DNA of 10,087 nt, taken from Phycisphaerae bacterium (GTDB lineage Bacteria; Planctomycetota; Phycisphaerae; Phycisphaerales; SM1A02). The DNA is taken from positions 1-10,087 of the forward strand of contig PBEX01000040.1 of assembly GCA_002718515.1 (NCBI GenBank), written 5' to 3'. Below the pieces are notes generated by a model. It was not told the origin of the DNA and made no database searches. It was given only the letters and a program-made list of their open reading frames with translations. Below are positions 6,854-10,087 of this stretch, one piece after another. Every line of letters starts with the position of its first letter. Within the stretch, counting starts at the first letter, position 1. The position numbers and the translations under genes were made by a program.

Positions 6854-8866
6854 GTGACAGTTGTTGACAATATGTTTGTCGATGGTGGGGGTTTGTCTCA
6901 ATGTTTGCAACACTGGGAGCCGCGGTCTCAACAACTTGAAATGGCTGGAGCAGTTCGAGAGACTTTTGGGCAACACTCGTCGCTTCTTGTTGAGGCCGGA
7001 ACTGGGGTCGGTAAATCGATTGCTTATCTAGTTCCAGCAATCCGAAGAGCTGTGGAGTTTGGTGAAACAGTTGTGATTGCAACACACACAATCACGCTTC
7101 AAGAGCAACTCATTCATAAAGATATTCCAATTCTTCAAGATGCTTTTGACGAAACATTCTCGCCAGTACTTGTGAAGGGTCGAGCAAACTATGTTTCGCT
7201 CAGGCGCTTAGATAGAGCAGTTCAAAAACAATCCTCGCTCATCCATGACGCAGCAGGTCGCGACCAACTCAATGAACTCAGTCAATGGTCTGCAAGCACA
7301 AAGGATGGTTCTAAAGCATCACTTTCGGTTCTGCCAAGAGGTGATGTGTGGGAACTTGCAAGAAGTGAATCTTCTCGATGCCTCGGAAAGAAATGCCGAA
7401 CTTATGACGCTTGCTTTTATCAAGCATCACGCAGGGCTATGGAACGGGGCAATGTGCTCATTTGTAATCATGCGCTTTTTTTCTCAGATATGGCACTGAG
7501 AATGAGGGGCGCTGGATTCTTGCCACGTTATGACCATGTCATTTTTGATGAAGCCCATGCAATCGAAGATGTTGCAGCAAATCATTTTGGAGCATCGCTT
7601 TCTGAGGCCCAGATTGACTATCTGCTAAAAAGTTTAGTGCCGACCTCAAGAAGGGCAGCATCTAAAGGATTTCTGTTTTCATTAAAGACGGCAAGTGATG
7701 CAACTGAATTGAGAAAGCAGTGTGTTGAACTAGTGCAGGCGTGCAGGAGTGCTTCAAGGCATTTCTTTGATGCAATGATTGATTGGAAGCAGGCCAACGC
7801 GCCACAAAACGGCCGGGTTCGGGAAAAGAACTTTATTCCAAATCTCATCAGCAAACCGCTTCTGAAGTTGTCGCATCACTTGAGCATACTCAAGGATTCA
7901 ATCAGTGATGATGGTGAAGCGTTAGAAGCCCAGGCATTTGCACAACGTGCAAAAGAGTTATCAATGCTATCTGATCTTGTGATGGATCAGTCGATTGATG
8001 GTTGTGTGTATGCGATTGAAGGTGTGCCACCAAAAACTGTTAAAAATGGAGTGGTGAGACCTGTCCTAAAATGTTACGCCGTTGATGTCTCTGGCATTTT
8101 ACGTGAGCATCTCTTTAATCATGAGGCATCCGTAGTCATGACATCAGCAACCCTTGCAACCGGTGGTGGTGATTTCTCATTAATCAAGAAACGACTAGGG
8201 TGCGATGATGCAACAGAGTTGCAGCTTGGGAGTCCATTCGATTATCCAAGACAAATGCGAGCGTGGGTTGATTCAGGGATTCCTGAACCATCAAACAGCG
8301 CTTATGTTGAAATGTTAGCAGACAGAGTAGTTGATATGGTTTCGCGGACGCACGGAGGTGCGTTTGTGCTCTTTACGAGTTTTAGGATGGTTGATGCTGT
8401 GGAATCACTCGCTCGAGAGCGCCTTGAAGACAGCGGATATGAACTCCTCGTCCATGGCAAAGAACAAACTCGGACGGCTTTGTTGAATTCATTTAAAGAA
8501 AATGAATCTGCAGTGCTCTTTGGCACAGCAAGTTTTTGGCAAGGCGTTGATGTTCGTGGTCACAATCTCAGAAATGTCATCATCACTCGACTGCCTTTTG
8601 ATGTGCCTGATAAACCGCTTGTAGAGGCGAGACAAGAACTCATTACTGCTGAAGGAGGAAATCCATTTATGGAAGACCAATTGCCAAGGGCAGTCATTAA
8701 GTTTAGGCAGGGTATTGGCCGTTTGATTCGCTCAAGTGATGACAAAGGCGATGTGTCTGTGCTCGACTCGCGAATCGTACGCAAGTTCTACGGGCAAGCA
8801 TTTTTAGCATCACTTCCAGAGGGCGTTGAAGTTGTCGATTTGGCAACAGAAGATTATTTTGATTGA
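6854..8866 (+). CDS. dinG: DinG/YoaA-type superfamily 2 DNA helicase with altered Fe-S motif
   Basis: Predicted XPD-like ATP-dependent 5'-3' DNA helicase acting on R-loops, D-loops or damaged DNA. With the GTG at 6854 it has 670 residues, close to E. coli YoaA and DinG. Motifs in that numbering: Walker A EAGTGVGKS (47-55), motif Ia ATHTITLQEQL (76-86), Walker B DEAH (232-235), SATLATGGG (431-439), GTASFWQGVD (557-566) and motif VI RQGIGRLIRS (618-627). No N-terminal DnaQ-like exonuclease domain is present. The Fe-S region keeps three cysteines, C176, C181 and C187, but the first ligand, normally Cys in GRxNYLC, is Ser115 (codon TCG at 7196-7198). The start is chosen for the GAGGTGG just upstream, one base after the rsmG stop; an in-frame GTG at 6845 would add three residues and overlap rsmG, and an ATG at 6872 is a shorter option. 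Confidence 0.93.
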   Translation: MTVVDNMFVDGGGLSQCLQHWEPRSQQLEMAGAVRETFGQHSSLLVEAGTGVGKSIAYLVPAIRRAVEFGETVVIATHTITLQEQLIHKDIPILQDAFDETFSPVLVKGRANYVSLRRLDRAVQKQSSLIHDAAGRDQLNELSQWSASTKDGSKASLSVLPRGDVWELARSESSRCLGKKCRTYDACFYQASRRAMERGNVLICNHALFFSDMALRMRGAGFLPRYDHVIFDEAHAIEDVAANHFGASLSEAQIDYLLKSLVPTSRRAASKGFLFSLKTASDATELRKQCVELVQACRSASRHFFDAMIDWKQANAPQNGRVREKNFIPNLISKPLLKLSHHLSILKDSISDDGEALEAQAFAQRAKELSMLSDLVMDQSIDGCVYAIEGVPPKTVKNGVVRPVLKCYAVDVSGILREHLFNHEASVVMTSATLATGGGDFSLIKKRLGCDDATELQLGSPFDYPRQMRAWVDSGIPEPSNSAYVEMLADRVVDMVSRTHGGAFVLFTSFRMVDAVESLARERLEDSGYELLVHGKEQTRTALLNSFKENESAVLFGTASFWQGVDVRGHNLRNVIITRLPFDVPDKPLVEARQELITAEGGNPFMEDQLPRAVIKFRQGIGRLIRSSDDKGDVSVLDSRIVRKFYGQAFLASLPEGVEVVDLATEDYFD

Positions 8867-8891
8867 ACTATAGGTATGATGTACACCTCTT

Positions 8892-10087
8892 ATGACAGTA
8901 TTTAAAGCATATGACGTGAGGGCGCTCTATCCAGATCCGCTCAATGAATTCATCGCAAAGCGAATTGGTATGGGCACTGCAAAGTTGCTCATGGAGGAAA
9001 GTGGCCAGAGTGGGCCAATCGTTGTTGGACATGACATGCGGCCACATTCGCCATCGCTTGTTGCATCCCTTAAGGAAGGGATGCGTTCAGTCGGTGCTGA
9101 TGTGATTGATGTCGGTCTTGTTGATACGCCATTTGTTGCATTCGCAGTGAATCATTTGAATGCGATTGGTGGTGTTCAAACCACAGCATCTCACAATCCA
9201 ATCAATTACAACGGATTTAAAATTTGCAGGGCAAAAGCGAAGCCGGTTGGAAAGGGTTTGGGCTTAGAAAAGATTGAAGCATTTGTTTATGGTGATGAAG
9301 AGCCAGAAAGTGGGGTTGAAGGAAGTGAGCAACAAGTCGATTTATGGGATGCGTACCGCGAACATGTCTTTACGTATCTAGAGCCGAGATTACTCTCAGG
9401 CGAGCAAACGATTAAAGCGGCAGTCGATGCTTCTAACGGAATGGCTGGGACGATGGTGCCAAAACTCTTCAGGGATATACCTGGTGTTGAGATGGTAGAA
9501 ATCAATTTTGAAAATGACAAAGGTGAATTTGTCCATGACCCCAACCCTCTTGTTGATGCGAATCTTGTCCAAACGCAAGAAGCGGTTATTGAACATGGAT
9601 GTGATGTTGGTATTTGTTTTGACGGCGACGCTGACAGGTGCATGGTCGTTGATGAGAAGGGAAACATCGTGGGGTGCGATTTAGTCACAGCATGGCTTGC
9701 GCCGAAGTTCTTGCATCATGAAAACGATGGTGGCGCAATTGTCTATGACCTTCGCTCATCACTTGCGGTTGCTGATTCAGTGTCAGAAGCAAATGGCACG
9801 CCAGTCAAGAGTAGAGTTGGCCATGTCTTTATGAAGCAGGCGATGGCTGAACATGATGCGCCCTTTGGTGGAGAGTTGTCAGGTCACTTTTACTTCAGAG
9901 ATAACTTCTATGCAGACAGCGGCGCAATGGCATTTGCATGTGTGCTGAGTGCTGTCGCGTGTCATGAGGGCACGATGAGCCAGCAAGTTGCGCCTTATAC
10001 AACGTATGCGCAGAGTGGTGAAATCAATTTTGAAAATGATGACAAAGAGGGCGCTATGAACGCACTTGTCGACGCTTTCCCAGAGGG
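8892..10087 (+). CDS. manB: Phosphomannomutase/phosphoglucomutase, 3' end beyond window
   Basis: Alpha-D-phosphohexomutase that interconverts the 6- and 1-phosphates of mannose and/or glucose, feeding GDP-mannose or UDP-glucose synthesis for surface glycans. I translated 398 complete codons; the family is about 450-460 residues, so roughly 50-60 are missing at the right edge. Motifs: FKAYDVRALYP at the N-terminus (usual form YDVRG, here Ala11), TTASHNP (97-103, phosphoserine Ser100), metal loop FDGDADR (243-249), substrate loop GGELSGHFYFRD (326-337) and the C-terminal phosphate-site entry SGEINF (375-380). The GELSGH and TASHNP forms favour phosphomannomutase/phosphoglucomutase over phosphoglucosamine mutase (GlmM). 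The start lies 25 bases after dinG; no Shine-Dalgarno sequence precedes it, but a TATGAT -10-like hexamer (8875-8880) does, so a separate, nearly leaderless transcript is possible. An in-frame TGA (8877-8879) excludes a longer protein. Confidence 0.95.
   Translation, partial: MTVFKAYDVRALYPDPLNEFIAKRIGMGTAKLLMEESGQSGPIVVGHDMRPHSPSLVASLKEGMRSVGADVIDVGLVDTPFVAFAVNHLNAIGGVQTTASHNPINYNGFKICRAKAKPVGKGLGLEKIEAFVYGDEEPESGVEGSEQQVDLWDAYREHVFTYLEPRLLSGEQTIKAAVDASNGMAGTMVPKLFRDIPGVEMVEINFENDKGEFVHDPNPLVDANLVQTQEAVIEHGCDVGICFDGDADRCMVVDEKGNIVGCDLVTAWLAPKFLHHENDGGAIVYDLRSSLAVADSVSEANGTPVKSRVGHVFMKQAMAEHDAPFGGELSGHFYFRDNFYADSGAMAFACVLSAVACHEGTMSQQVAPYTTYAQSGEINFENDDKEGAMNALVDAFPE
9063..9084. repeat. Perfect 9-bp inverted repeat inside the hexomutase gene
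   Basis: GCATCCCTT (9063-9071) and AAGGGATGC (9076-9084) are exact reverse complements around the four-base loop AAGG. It encodes part of the stretch ASLKEGMR, near residues 58-65. In RNA a U-G pair could lengthen the stem by one. It is a strong local hairpin in early coding sequence; no function can be assigned. Confidence 0.7.
9498..9517 (+). repeat. First copy of a 20-base in-frame direct repeat
   Basis: gaaatcaattttgaaaatga, encoding residues EINFEND (203-209) of the hexomutase. An identical copy in the same reading frame is at 10020-10039. Confidence 0.8.
10020..10039 (+). repeat. Second copy of the 20-base in-frame direct repeat
   Basis: Identical to 9498-9517 and encodes residues EINFEND (377-383). 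This copy contains the SGEIN motif expected at this place in phosphohexomutases. The downstream bases also resemble the first copy (GACAAAG in both, shifted by a three-base difference). Confidence 0.8.

Noticed and set aside
6345..7091. A 248-codon open frame on the minus strand opposite rsmG and the start of the dinG-like gene
   Set aside because: It is antisense to two well-supported genes, crosses their junction, and its low-complexity Ser/Pro/Thr-rich translation has no recognisable motif.
9287..9688. A 133-codon minus-strand open frame opposite the hexomutase
   Set aside because: Antisense to a gene with all phosphohexomutase motifs; the translation is low-complexity and unrecognisable.

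Overview
This is a stretch of bacterial chromosome made almost entirely of housekeeping genes: cell-wall synthesis, nucleotide-sugar supply, PRPP synthesis, rRNA modification and a repair helicase. I see no mobile element, CRISPR array, toxin-antitoxin pair or phage gene. The organism has a peptidoglycan wall with an elongation-type synthase pair (PBP2 and RodA). By eye the coding DNA is moderately AT-rich. Some traits hint at the PVC/Planctomycetota side of the tree: a GlmU-like enzyme with only the uridylyltransferase half, a Prs with an SPDVGN...VDDMISTAGT pattern, and several genes without a Shine-Dalgarno sequence. That placement is a weak inference from family memory.

Left part, minus strand (1-2726). 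Reading leftwards, a family 2 glycosyltransferase (2726-1908) is followed by about 240 bases without a gene. That gap contains a GC-rich, strongly folding block. Next come tRNA-Gln(UUG), a monofunctional GlmU-type pyrophosphorylase and ribose-phosphate pyrophosphokinase (prs), which runs off the left edge. The tRNA ends 20 bases before the glmU start, and glmU and prs overlap by ATGA, so tRNA-glmU-prs looks like one transcription unit. The glmU-prs pairing is also known from Firmicutes (gcaD-prs).

Right part, plus strand (2800-10087). The genes are mrdA (PBP2), rodA, rsmG, a DinG-type helicase and a phosphomannomutase/phosphoglucomutase cut by the right edge. They are packed tightly: a TGATG overlap, then gaps of 10, 1 and 25 bases. 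This suggests one operon or an operon plus a closely following unit. PBP2 and RodA form the transpeptidase/glycosyltransferase pair of the elongasome. GlmU supplies UDP-GlcNAc for the same pathway, and the hexomutase and family 2 glycosyltransferase point to surface-polysaccharide synthesis. The two strands diverge at a 73-base gap (2727-2799).

The main points for a second look are a Cys-to-Ser replacement at the first iron-sulfur ligand position of the DinG-like helicase, an unassigned structured element upstream of tRNA-Gln whose G-U pairs favour transcription from the minus strand, a small hairpin covering the glmU ribosome binding site, and a PBP2 with about 100 extra residues before its active-site serine. 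I did not find a convincing new multi-gene system.
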